A stretch of DNA of 64,000 nucleotides. It comes from Rhabditoides inermis (Eukaryota > Nematoda > Chromadorea > Rhabditida > Rhabditidae). Below the pieces are notes generated by a model. It ran no database searches. It was not told where the DNA came from and saw only the letters and a list, made by a program, of their open reading frames with translations. How positions within the stretch are numbered: position 1 is the first letter of the stretch; the number at the start of each line of letters is the position of its first letter. Below, one piece after another: positions 10,993 to 25,293 of the stretch. The DNA lies in contig CAWZYM010000242.1 of NCBI GenBank assembly GCA_963966185.1, positions 1,779,501-1,843,500 on the forward strand, written 5' to 3'. The position numbers were made by a program, and so were the translations under genes.

Positions 10993-11757
10993 GTGTGATT
11001 CCACAAGGTCCCTTCGTTTTCCTCACAAATCTCTGTTAGTGTGATTTGAATTCCTTGCCATCCTCGCAGCCTCTCCCCCTTCTATGTAAATCTATATATG
11101 TTCTTCACCCCGTACCTATCCCCTACTCTAGTGACTAGTACTAGCCTATCTATTACTAGTCGATTTCGATTGTGCTATTTCATGGTTCTCCTCCTTGCGT
11201 GTTTTTTTGATCTGACGCGATGACCCCCTGTGATTTACTCTCCCCATCTCATACCTTGTGCACTGTTTTTGTTACCGGTTGTTACGTATTTGTTTGTTAC
11301 GTTTTGTTGTTTTGATAAAATTATTTAAAGAAAAAACTTGATATCGACATTGCTCTATTAATGAATGTGATTGGTTCATGGTTTCAAATGAATAGTTTCA
11401 ATGAATAATACTTTTTACAACAATGAAAAAACGCGGGAAAACCGTTCAAATGGTACATAGCCACAAGAACCCACTAATATTCCACGAGGCTAAGCGCAAC
11501 GTTTCTTAATATACCCTATGCTAAGGGTATACTAAGCGATAACACTCTCGTTATAGTTACGCTTAAACTCGCGATATGTTACAGATTTTCATAGGAGTCG
11601 CCCCGCCCCCTCTGTGTGTGAGTGAGAGAGAGAGAGAGAGAGAGGCGAATAGCGGGTGCGCGTCGGTATCCTCGCAGCGAATCGCGAACGTGTATGAAAA
11701 TATAATATAAAAATAATGATATAATTTTGTGAAACAAAACTTAAGAAAAGGACAGAT
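10993..11757. other. 3' flank and intergenic region
   Basis: The first ~340 bases are probably the 3' UTR of the upstream gene, ending near the A-rich stretch at 11325-11335. A (GA)n run lies at 11624-11643. The segment at about 11545-11600 resembles 3947-3995 in inverse orientation. No exon was found. Confidence 0.4.
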
Positions 11758-12076
11758 ATTATCTTTCAAAAGTACTTCCAAGTAAAAGTAGTTGGTTTGT
11801 ACTGTTGTCTCAGTTGAGCAAAAGGACTGACATGTTTTCAATGGAGACATGTGCAAACAGGCTCTCAGCATTATTCGACGTGTTATGTTACAACAGAAGT
11901 TGTGTTTTTAGATAATAACTGCATAACTTTGTAAACGCGTTCATTATAATATGGCCGCTTTGCACTGGTATGAGAGAGAGCCTGTTGGCACATGTCTCCA
12001 TTGAAAACATGTCAGCTCAACTAAGACAACAGTACAAACCAACTACTTTTATTTGGAAGTACTTTTGAAAGATAAT
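11758..12076. repeat. Long inverted repeat, foldback or MITE-like
   Basis: The left arm (about 11758-11874) and right arm (about 11973-12076) are reverse complements over roughly 100 bases, starting with ATTATCTTTCAAAAGTACTT. The left arm has an 8-base insertion (AAAAGGAC). A spacer of about 100 bases separates the arms. No coding sequence is inside, so this is most likely a non-autonomous DNA transposon or a decayed palindrome. Confidence 0.8.
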
Positions 12077-12449
12077 GCAGATTGCAACAACTTCTCGGTG
12101 AGGACATGCTGACTGTTCACAAGCACAACAAACATAAACATTGTGACATCAACATTGTGAAAAAGAAAAGAAAAACAATTACACAAACAACACTTATCAT
12201 GAGAATTTTACAAACACAGTAAAGATCCGAAAAAGATTTATTTTACAAAAGTTCATTCATTTCATAAACGAATAAGCAAACACAGCGAGTACGATATTCT
12301 AGTGATTATTCAAGTTTCGAGTCTACGAGTGAAATGGCAGACGCTGTTCAGACATCGATCTGCTCCTCTTCCTCCACTCTCTCCTCATTCAGGATGCAAT
12401 CCAGAACAAGGGACTTCATATCGCCGCGCCTTCCAATGTCGTACAGGCT

Positions 12450-12463
12450 CTAGACACAATGCT

Positions 12464-12502
<39 letters not shown>

Positions 12503-13134
12503 GAAGAGAGGGAGAGAGGTGAGAAAGGAAGGAGGAGAGAGACTCACGTTGTTCCAGACCACTGGAAGGGTGTGCATCACGACTCCTTCCGGAACGGGCA
12601 GCCACGCATCATAGTGGAACGCCTACAACAGCAGTTAAAGATACAGGAGTCCATTCTGACGATTTTTAATGGTTTGTGCGTCACGAAACGGTTATTGAAA
12701 TACAGGTAGAGCGAAAAGTTCTACGTGCGCGTGGTGATCAGCAACGATCAGCAGACCGCTCTGAACGCATATTTTCTAATTCCCGCCACTCAGCGATCTC
12801 TTCTCTTCGCGTGCTCTCTCGCTTTCTCTCACCACATGTGCCGTCGGCAAAGGGCCGATGAGCGGGCAGAGAAAATCGAATAGGCCCCCGTCCCCGTATT
12901 TTCAAAAAGACACGGAAACACGCTCTAAGTTTGTTGTTACAAATGTGAATTTCGTTACTTTTTTTCGTTACCACTAAAAATACTGGACTCATTTCATATG
13001 ATGTTTACCTGTGCGATAGGGGCGTAACCATTGATGATTCCAAAGACGAAGAGACAACTGCCGAACGTGGCCGTCGTAGGGTGCGCGAAGCTCTGGAAGT
13101 GGGGAGGGTGGGAAAGAGAGGGGGAGAGAGATAA

Positions 13135-13168
<34 letters not shown>

Positions 13169-13183
13169 GAAGAAAGAAAGAGA

Positions 13184-13230
<47 letters not shown>

Positions 13231-13904
13231 GTACGCCGCTCAGTTCGGCGACACTTGTCCATCCCGATGCCTTGTCGTACGACATCACCTGCAGTCTGTT
13301 CCCCTCCTCTCTCTTTCTCCCACTCACCCTATCCCCGCCGACTGCCGTGAGACGTTCCTTGTAGCAAGTGAGCGTGCAGTCGCCAACCATCTCCCGCGGA
13401 AGAGAGCACACCTCGTCCATATCTGGAACGGATAGGTCTAGCAGGGGGGAGGGATAATGGATGGCTCACCCATTCCGTCCCAGCGCATCACATCCTTGCC
13501 AGTCAACGCGAACAGCTCACTGCCCACGCCGACAATCGAGGAAGGGAACTCGTACTCGTCACTGAATGTCCATCAGTGGGAATCGAGAAGCGACTCACTA
13601 GTAGTACGTGTCCTGCCTAGACCAGCCATCCAGCAGATCGTACGAAGCAACCGTCAGATACCTGGCATAGTCTGATGAGAAAGAGACAGAGGGCAGAGAA
13701 ACATAGAGGGAGGAAGATAGAAAGAGAGAAAGAGAGAGAGAGAGAGAGACCAACTCGTATTCGATATACTGAACGAGCGCATGCAGCTTTCCGTCGACGT
13801 TGGCCAAGAGAATAGTCTCGACCCCATCGTCTTCCAAATTGTTCGGGTCCGCCGGGCTGCCCACCTCGCGCCACGACACTGAACTCTCTTTCTCTCTTCT
13901 CTCT

Positions 13905-13953
<49 letters not shown>

Positions 13954-13964
13954 CCCCCTTCCCC

Positions 13965-14004
<40 letters not shown>

Positions 14005-14999
14005 CGCACCTCCATCAAACACGGCGACGTTCCACGGGCGCGTCTCCACGTCTTCTTCCTCTACATCTTCCATATTCTTCGTGCCTGCCACATACAGGCC
14101 ATCTCCACACGCCACCGCACTCAGCGCGCAGTCACTGCAAACAACTATTGTTCATATCTGAGAGCGTTATCTGGAAGTAGGAGGTGCAGTGGGAGATTTC
14201 TAACCCACACAATCTCGTCGCACGCCTGTCTCTCCTTCCACTCGCTCCGAATCCACGGGTGAGGCGGCGGTTGCGCGCCTGGCGAGCCACCACGCACCGC
14301 TACAGTAAGCTCGCCATAGTCCCTACCGTATGGGGTACCTGTAGTGCGCGCACGTAGTGCTCGACGCAAGCGGGGTCGGATCGAACGAGGGGCTCGTGCC
14401 AGACGGTGGAGCAGAGGAAGGAGTGGTCGAGGTGGTCGAGACGCACCAGCAGGAACAGCCTGGAAGAGGCGAGTGGAGGGATAGAGAGAGGGTCCTCACG
14501 TCGCCATCTCCTTCTTCCTCTCATCCTCCCTCGCCCGCACCCACGCGCAGATGCCCTCGAACGCGCTGCTCTCCTTGCACCGCAGCCGCGAGTCTGGCAG
14601 CGTATTAGTAGTACTGTAGTCTACCGTAATTAGTACCGTTGAGCAGTTCCTTCACTTGCTCCACGGGGAGAGCGAGAAACGCGCGCTCCGCAACCAGATC
14701 ACTGGAAGGATGGATGGATACACTTGGAATCCTAATTCGCATAATATTTACTCGAAGTGTTCGAGGGCATATCGCCAGGCGGCCTTCTGCAGCCACTCGA
14801 TACGCTCCGAGCGAGCGAACGACACGAGAGGCAGACAGGTAGACGGCGACAGAGACACGCGCATTCGCCTGCGGAAAGATGAGAGAAATGAGGGAGATGT
14901 GCTCACTTGGCACAAATGAGCTGCAGTCCGGGCAGCTGAAGATAGCGGGCCGCCACAAACAAACGAGGCGCCAACAGGTCGTCTATAATACTGTAGCTC

Positions 15000-15061
<62 letters not shown>

Positions 15062-15541
15062 GAGAGAGACACCATCCTCCAAATACTTACCGATCTCGAC
15101 GTGCAGCGTGTAGCAGTAGTCGAGCATCTTCTCGGTGACGTCGTGGTCGAAGGGCAGACGCACCTCTCGGTTGGCGGCCTCCGCGAAACAGCCATCGACA
15201 CAGGCGGTGAAGAAGGGGTAGATGGAGAGGACGAGGGAGTGGCAGGGGAGCTGAAAGGGAAGGGGGAGAAGAGGGGGAGGGAGGTGACTCACCCTCGCCA
15301 CCTCCTGCTCCTTCCCAACCACCAGAGTCAGGTCGGTCTTGCAGCCAGCTCTGGAAAGAGGAGTAAATGAGGTAAGGAGATAGAGATAGAGAGAGAGAGA
15401 GAGAGAGGGGGGGGGGGAGGCGTACAGGCGCCTCGAGTTGAGTGCCGCATGGAACTTCTGGCTGTCCATGCCGCGTGGTGGCAGAGAGGAGAGGGGAATG
15501 GATGCATTCGTGTGATCTGGCAATAGACGCTTGACGATCAT
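12450..15541 (-). CDS. BTB-BACK-Kelch protein
   Basis: Predicted substrate adaptor of a cullin-3 ubiquitin ligase, by family knowledge. Reading from the ATG at 15541 (alternative at 15469): the BTB domain contains DSQKFHAALNSRR, CKTDLTLVVGKEQEVARL, PCHSLVLSIYPFFTACVDG and FDHDVTEKMLDYCYTLHVEI; the next exon gives IIDDLLAPRLFVAARYLQL. The BACK region has ERIEWLQKAAWRYALEHFE, ERAFLALPVEQVKELLNG and LDHLDHSFLCSTVWHEPLV. Kelch-type blades follow (SYDLLDGWSRQDTYY, LTCYKERLTAVGGDRVSG, SYDKASGWTSVAELSG, ATFGSCLFVFGIINGY). The BTB-to-BACK junction at about 15092/15002 is out of phase by one base, which a missing G before the donor would explain. The C-terminal exon is very short; the stop at 12450-12452 is the best reading, 12385-12387 an alternative. 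Most introns carry CT/GA microsatellites. Confidence 0.82.
12672..12890 (-). repeat. Dispersed repeat family R1, copy 1
   Basis: On the minus strand this reads CCTATTCGATTTTCTCTGCC...CTGATCGTTGCTGATCACC...CCGTTTCGTGACGCAC. It is recognisably related to the segments at 25780, 32343, 53938 and 56548. It lies in an intron of the kelch gene. Confidence 0.7.
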
Positions 15542-16797
15542 ATGGCTTGCTCTGTTTATGCTGATGAATTGAATATGTGAAAACACGAGCTGTCCAAATA
15601 AAGAATAAAAATATTTATAACAGTTGTGTGTTAATTTTTCAAACGCTAATCTTTCTCTCAAAGAGAAGCACGCTCGGAAGTGCAACATATGTGATACCTA
15701 AGGCTTGACTCATGAACTCCTTTGTAGCGATGTACCATCAATTCCGTTTAGTCATTCGCCAGTCTCTTTTTTGTTTAGTTTCCCACTGCCACATCGAGTT
15801 TCGCCCCTTTTTCTGTCTCAGCTCTAGTTGCCTCCAATCATTTTTTTTGTTTCCGTGTCAATCACTGATCGAGTGGAAGGAAGGAAAAACCACACTTTCG
15901 AAAGTCTCCATCTTTCCTGAAATCGATCTGCTCCGCCGATCTACTGCTTACTCTCTCCAGTCATTTTGTTCTACACTGCGCTACCGCATGTTCCCACGCT
16001 CGCGAGACTGTTTGATCTTCGTGCTAGCCCGATCGTAGCCTGTGGCGGAGGCTTGCCGCGGGGTCAAGAAGCCATCCGCAAGCCGTGGGCGAGAGGAGCC
16101 GATACCGATCATGTCTCTATCGCGCAGTTGCATCGCCCAGCCTTGACCCACTCGACGCCCCCGCCCGCATGCTTTTTGAGTGTGTTCGCTTCGCCGCGTG
16201 GCCTCGCGACCCCGATTCCATTCTATTTCTTCGTGGCAGTTCGAGCATTTGGATGTTTCTCGATGCGTTGTCAGTCTGCGTTAGCGTTTGAAAGCATTTT
16301 TTTTCGCGCAGCACAGACGGAAAGCGCGAGAGAATGTTTGATGGAATGCTCACTCTCTCACTCGCCTCACTCTCTCTCTCTCTCTCTCACCCCGCTGCGG
16401 TGGTCAATAAACACACACACACGTTGGCAGTTTTGGCGGATCAATGCGCGCACCGCTCACTCTACCCTTGTTTACTTTCTTGTCTGTGCAAACTGTTTCA
16501 TACTTGTCGTCTTGCTGTCTTTGTAGTTTGGGTGGTCCTGTTGGCATCTTCTTACTAGCTCTCACTCACTCGCACTGCAGCCTCACGCTCTCTTATCAGT
16601 GTTGTGTGTATCCCATTGTTTCCCCTGTCTCTCACTTTCCCAGTTTTCTTTTTCCCGACCGTTTATCAGTGCGATCGCGAAAAAGTCACGCCACACTGCC
16701 TCGCTGCTCCATTCTGCGCAGTCTGCCAGTCGTGTTGCGTCGTTCGTCACCCACATGTTTCCAATACTTGAACGCGTAATTTTGCCGTTGCAGAACC
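15542..16797. other. Intergenic region between divergent kelch and idh genes
   Basis: Holds the promoters of the minus-strand kelch gene and the plus-strand idh gene. No coding exon is supported. An acceptor-like TTGCAG lies just before the idh start, at 16788-16793, so a 5' UTR intron or trans-splice site is likely. A short CT run lies at 16370-16390. Confidence 0.45.
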
Positions 16798-20119
<3,322 letters not shown>

Positions 20120-20289
20120 ATCGATCGATATTGATTATCGATCTATCCGATAGAATCGAATAGCATCCACTCTTTTTATTACTCGTTTTATCGTTTTACG
20201 AATACGGTTGTGCGTCACTTCGCCTAATAAGAAATAACATTATCATATTGTGATATATATAAATTTGTTCAATGCACGAGGCGTTTGAT

Positions 20290-20486
20290 TCACTTGCACG
20301 GACAGCACTTCTGTTGGGAGACGTCGAAAAGCGACTGCGCAGTCGACAGACACACTGAAAAAACGTGTTTCTTTTTTTAACGATTATAGTTCTCAAACAC
20401 TATTCGGGTAAATTTTTAAAGGTATCGGAAAATCGCTACTCACCAAAAGAAACAGTGAAGAGAACAGTGAAGGCGATTGCATTCAT
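20290..20486 (-). CDS. Tiny secreted Cys-rich peptide precursor, copy 1
   Basis: Two exons (20444-20486 and 20290-20354) give an exact 35-codon frame plus stop. The product begins MNAIAFTVLFTVSFVCLSTA, a clear signal peptide, followed by QSLFDVSQQKCCPCK. Cleavage near Ala-Gln would leave a peptide of about 14-15 residues with a C-terminal CCPC motif. The neighbouring gene at 20866-21023 has the same intron position and phase and a closely similar product, which makes chance very unlikely. A TATA box lies about 50 bases upstream of the ATG. I do not recognise the family; antimicrobial, signalling or metal-binding roles are all possible. Confidence 0.8.
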
Positions 20487-20535
20487 GTTGACTGCCGGAG
20501 AGAGAAGGAATGCGAGCTCCGCCTCCCCCGCTCTC

Positions 20536-20542
20536 TTTTATA
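20536..20542 (-). promoter_or_regulatory. TATA box of mini-peptide gene 1
   Basis: TATAAAA on the minus strand, about 50 bases upstream of the start codon at 20486. The short distance implies a very short 5' UTR. Confidence 0.6.
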
Positions 20543-20620
20543 CCCCAACTCATTCAACATCCCATTACAGGTAGCTGTTCACACACGCTAAAGTGCACAA
20601 GTTTATTGGAAATCATCGGT

Positions 20621-20697
20621 GGATTGATATAATTCTATTTTCAGCAGGATTGATATAATTCTATTTTCAGCAGGATTGATATAATTCTATTTTCGGG
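20621..20697 (+). repeat. Three tandem 26-bp units
   Basis: Units start at 20621, 20647 and 20673 and read GGATTGATATAATTCTATTT followed by TCAGCA; the third ends in TTTTCGGG. The first two contain TTTTCAG, a perfect splice-acceptor-like word, but no exon follows. The array lies between the two mini-peptide genes. Confidence 0.9.
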
Positions 20698-20865
20698 CTT
20701 TATCCTATTCATGAGAGTCATTGCGGTTTTATTGGATTTAGTCAATCAAGATATTCACATTGTACAATTGTGTGTTCTTTGGAACCGAAACCGAAATTTC
20801 TTTTCAATCTCTACTGCTTTGAGAGATCTGTTGGGTGTTAGATGATGGAGTGTTATAGATGTGAT

Positions 20866-21023
20866 TTAGGGACAGGGACAACACTTTCGCTGGGCGACTT
20901 CGAAGAGTGACTGCGCGGAAGAGAGGCACACTGAACATTATAGTAATATAAAACTACTCAAATCGAACAAGGTTCCCACTCACCGTAAGAAGCGACGATG
21001 ACAGCAACAACAATGAATCGCAT
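20866..21023 (-). CDS. Tiny secreted Cys-rich peptide precursor, copy 2
   Basis: Exons 20984-21023 and 20866-20930 encode 34 residues plus stop. The product begins MRFIVVAVIVASYVCLSSA, a signal peptide, followed by QSLFEVAQRKCCPCP. It shares the CLSxAQSLFxVxQxKCCPC core and the exact intron position with copy 1. The signal-peptide part diverges more than the mature part, which suggests that the short mature peptide is under constraint. It is preceded by its own TATA box. The family is unrecognised. Confidence 0.8.
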
Positions 21024-21089
21024 GATACTGGAGGGAGAACGAGGGCAGGTGTTTGACTGCGACTGATACATCACCCCCATCCCTCGATC

Positions 21090-21096
21090 TTTTATA
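21090..21096 (-). promoter_or_regulatory. TATA box of mini-peptide gene 2
   Basis: TATAAAA on the minus strand, about 67 bases upstream of the ATG at 21021-21023. Confidence 0.6.
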
Positions 21097-22165
21097 CCCA
21101 ATGTTTTCCGTGCATCACACTTTTCAAAAGTCACGAATTTCATCAAAAAGCAAATGGTTAATCCTTTTTGCGTGGTATCCCTTCATTAATCCTGTTGTCA
21201 CTGCATAAAAATGAGTGAGCAGAGTGCAGTTTCTGTCCGGAACGTGGTTGTTTGTGGAACAGGCAAGTCGCTTGAACATAGTTTTAATCCCATAAGCCCA
21301 TAACTCTACTTACTTCACGAAAATTTATTCCTAATACTTCATGTTTATAGCGAAGGTGTTCAGTAATTACCAACTCACTTGATTACTTGAGCGACCCGAT
21401 GCGCTCAAGGTAGCGCGGATCCCATCTTCCTCAGGTAGTTCGGTCTCGCGCGGACGTTGCCCATAATGAACTGTCTCGAAAAGGTACGGATAGAATCTAT
21501 CCAGCAGGTAGGTAGTCTCTCGAGTGTCCGTTTGACGTGGCGTGGGTACCAGTGACAGCCATATATCTCGAAAATGATAATAGAAAATGAAATCTTTAGA
21601 ATAAACGTTGTTGTTGCTTCTGTCAATTTCTATTCATATCATGAAATATCTTTTATTAGTTAGCAATAACACATATACATACAACCAACAACAAGTTGCA
21701 TACCAGTTGTTTATTAGTCGGTTATTGCTATTTAGGTCTGTTGAATGGAAAACCGAGTACTAATGTAAAAAAGTAGCTCGCCACAGTCTCACTTCAATTG
21801 CTTTGATCTCACGCGTGATGCGTGACTGATCCGCCTATCAAGGCTTCTTCAGAGGGTCTCACCCTTCTCTCTCTTTCTTTCTCTCTCTCTTTCCCTCTCC
21901 CTCTCCCTCTCCCTCTCCCTCTCTCCCTCCCCCTCTCTCTCTCCTGAAGTGGTCCGCTCTATTTCACACTATGAGATGCGGCCGATCTACTCGAAAAAGG
22001 AGATGTGAAACGCCAGCGAGACGCGATCAAGAGACTGTACAAACACGGAGAGAGAGGGGGAGAGAGAGAGAGAGAGGGAGAGGGTTGAGAGAGAGAGAAG
22101 AGGGGTTGGATAGCCTGGGGTCATTCGCAGAGTCACTCCGCACTCACACCACTCACACACTAATC
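21097..22165. other. Intergenic; possible unassigned exon on the minus strand
   Basis: A minus-strand open stretch at about 21405-21560 (YGCHWYPRHVKRTLERLP..., ending near 21405) might be a terminal exon but matches no family I know and has no clear partner. A pyrimidine-rich tract lies at 21863-21943 and a purine-rich one at 22050-22100, just before the Kunitz gene. No other feature is supported. Confidence 0.3.
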
Positions 22166-25100
22166 ATGCGGGCGCTGTGGCTATCCGCAGCCACCCTCGT
22201 ACTATACGCGTACGGTAAGTTTACTGAACATTACCGTATAACAAGTGAATTAGGGTCTAGCGTGTTACCTCACTGCAATTTTTACATTGTTTCCTACTAT
22301 AACTGTGACATGTTCTGATCTACCTAGATGCTACTCGTTACCGTATCCCATACCGTTCCAGGCTCTCCCACCCTGCGTGAGTGTCAGCAGGGCGAGGAGT
22401 GTAGTCAGTGTCAGCTGGCAGTTGCCCTCTCCTCTGCCTGCAAAACACAAAACGACAAGCAGCCATTCCTATTCTGCAATCCGAGGACAAAGTGCGTTGC
22501 GTTTCACAATGTGTAATCAACGTTTTACGTTTAGATCGATTGACATCGACTCTTCTTCGTATCTCATCTGTCTCGATTCCAAGTGGCAACAGGAGAAGTG
22601 CAGTGAAGGTGAGCTAGATATCCTTTTGAGAGAATGCGTATAAGATTCACACCATTCAGATGGTTCCCTCGTCTTCTCTCGTGCCAACTCTGCCTGTATC
22701 GATCCTGCCAGAATGGCCTTCTTCGCGCAGGGAACTTCCGGTGAGATTGTTGATTGAATTTATAACTTCCGTTTTGACTCCCATTTGTCCTATTGACTCT
22801 CTTCTTTCTTGGTGCTGAACCTCAAACTCTTTCATTTCCTGAAATAGTCTCTCCTCCCCGGTCGCGCATGACTAGTGTAGTGTTTTGTAGTGTGAGTATT
22901 GTGTCTGCCGCGCGCGCTTTGATTGTTCGCGCATACACACACTCGCAGTACACAAACACACACTATGAGTCAAAGTCCATCGGGGCGCCAAACAGAGCGC
23001 CGAGTTTGCACACGGGATGAAGTGATATGATTAGTGAGATTATAGCATCGATGAGTGCGGAAAGACCGCAAATATTGAGTGGGGAATAAGTGTTCAGATC
23101 AATCAAATCAAGTTCACGAAATGTAGCAGAATCAACTTACTTGATGTTGCAGGCTCTGGGCGGGTGGGGGACCAGTGTTCGTTCAACACAGACTGCCTGA
23201 GTGGCATGTACTGCGCCCTCGGAACATGCAGATGCCTATCCACATACGTATCCGTCGACGCGTACTGCTACGAGAGTGAGGAACAACTACTGTTGGACTG
23301 TAGAAAACTGTAGAGTACTGACTACTGTGGGACTGTACAATGGCTCACATCTTGCTACTCCACATTTGTTTTACTGTGTTACTGTACTTGCAGAGATCTC
23401 TCCGGGAGATTCTGGGTGCAACTATGACACACAGTGCTCTGCTGTCTGGCCGGATGCATTCTGCAAGAGCGGACAGTGCCACTGCCCCTCAGAGGATATG
23501 ACAGCGGTCAAGACAAAGTGAGGAGGAGGGAGGGGGGGGAGGGAGAGGGGGAGAGAGTGAAATAAGAGAGAAGGAAGTGGAGGGCTACCGTACTTGTTAG
23601 CTTCTCATGCTTGAGGGCGTCGCTCGTTTTTGTTTGATTCACGCTCGTGAAATGAGATCTCTCTAGACATCTCTTCGATTCGATCTGACTCTGCGCGCAC
23701 GAAGCAAACACAAAAACGGACAAGACGTTCACGCCAAAAGCAATGCACAAACAATGTTCGGGAATCGAAATAATCGAATGGGTGTGTTCTCATAATAAAA
23801 CAATCGTAGGGAACATTCCTTTGACAGGAAGAACTTCACTCCGTTCCGTGTTACGTGTTTGTGTTGAGGGACGGTACTCTGTGTGTGTGGTCTAACCCGT
23901 CGGAGCCTTCCTGTCCGCTGCCCTCCCTCCCTCCACCCGACTCTCCCGCGGCTCTTGTCGTACTCCCAGCTACTGGAAGCAAGAACACTGTCTCCATCGC
24001 AGCATGCAACCCCCACAGGTGAGTGGAGGGGAAAACACATGTTACATGTGCTCTTTTGTCTCTTGTGCAAATGCAAGTGCGCTTCGCAGGGACTGTTGTC
24101 AAATGAGTACTTCCTGAAATGTGTTGGTTCAGCGTGGTGGCTCCGGACTCCGAGGAGAAACTGCTGAAAGAGTCTCACAACCTCGCCTGTGCTGCGCGAA
24201 CAATCGTCAAGGAAAAGGTAAGTGTGTTCGCTGTCACCGAATTACACTCGCGAGAAACTGTTTTTTTTTTAAAGTTGTGATGAACGAGAACCATTCATTG
24301 GAGGTGTCAACCACGCGGCAACATTTCAAACCTCCACAAAACAATGAACGAACCGGTTTCAGGATGGGGAGAGGATTGTGCCGGTGGACGTGTCAGACCT
24401 GTATGATTGCATCGACAACAGCAAGTTCTGGAAGGAGCAGGGAGTCGACACCACACAACACCCTGTCGGAGTGTGCTGCATGAACAGGGGTGGGAGAGAG
24501 AAGAAGGAGTGTGGAGGAAAAAAGAAAAAGTGAAAGCTACGTAATTTACATTCATAGTTCGCCCTATGTCAACTATTAAATAAAACAATTTCAGCATTCA
24601 CCTGTATGCAGCCACGCAAGGGCGAGTCCGATGGACTTGGATCTGTGCCCAGGTGAACTCTCTCTCTTCTCTCTCTCTCTCTACCCTTCTTTCTCTCACT
24701 CTCTCTCCTTCTTTCTCTTACTCTCTCTCTCTCCTTCTTTCTCTCACTCTCTCTCTCCTTCTCTCTTTCCTTCACCCTCCCCTCTTCTAGATGGTGGTTC
24801 AACTCGGTGGTCGGTTCGTGCCAGCAGTTCCTTTTTGATCCTGCCGCAGCTGAGATCTCCCCCAACAACTTCGAGACACTCGAACACTGCGAGAGCTTCT
24901 GCAAGGACAGTGAGTAGGGTTACTGTATCATGGGTTACTGTAATATTACTGTAGAAAAAACAACAGTTACGGTATCCTTTCAGCGTGCCCCCGTGGCAAC
25001 CCCGCGTATCTGTCTCCCACCAACAAGGGAGCTGCCTCGCCCCTATCCAAGGTACCACAGGTAAGATTGCACGGCGATGAAAAAATACAGTTGATAAAAA

Positions 25101-25213
25101 AACATATCAATAAAACATTGCAGACTGGCTGCACTTTGTCGAATCCCTGTTCGGACTCCTTCCAATGCACGGAAGTCGCCAGCCAGAGCCTGTGCTGTCC
25201 CAGCAGGAGTCAG

Positions 25214-25252
<39 letters not shown>

Positions 25253-25259
25253 CCCTCCC

Positions 25260-25293
<34 letters not shown>

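Noticed and set aside
21220..21262. Possible exon MSEQSAVSVRNVVVCGTG before a GC donor
   Set aside because: No acceptor-linked downstream exon was found, so the coding claim could not be supported.
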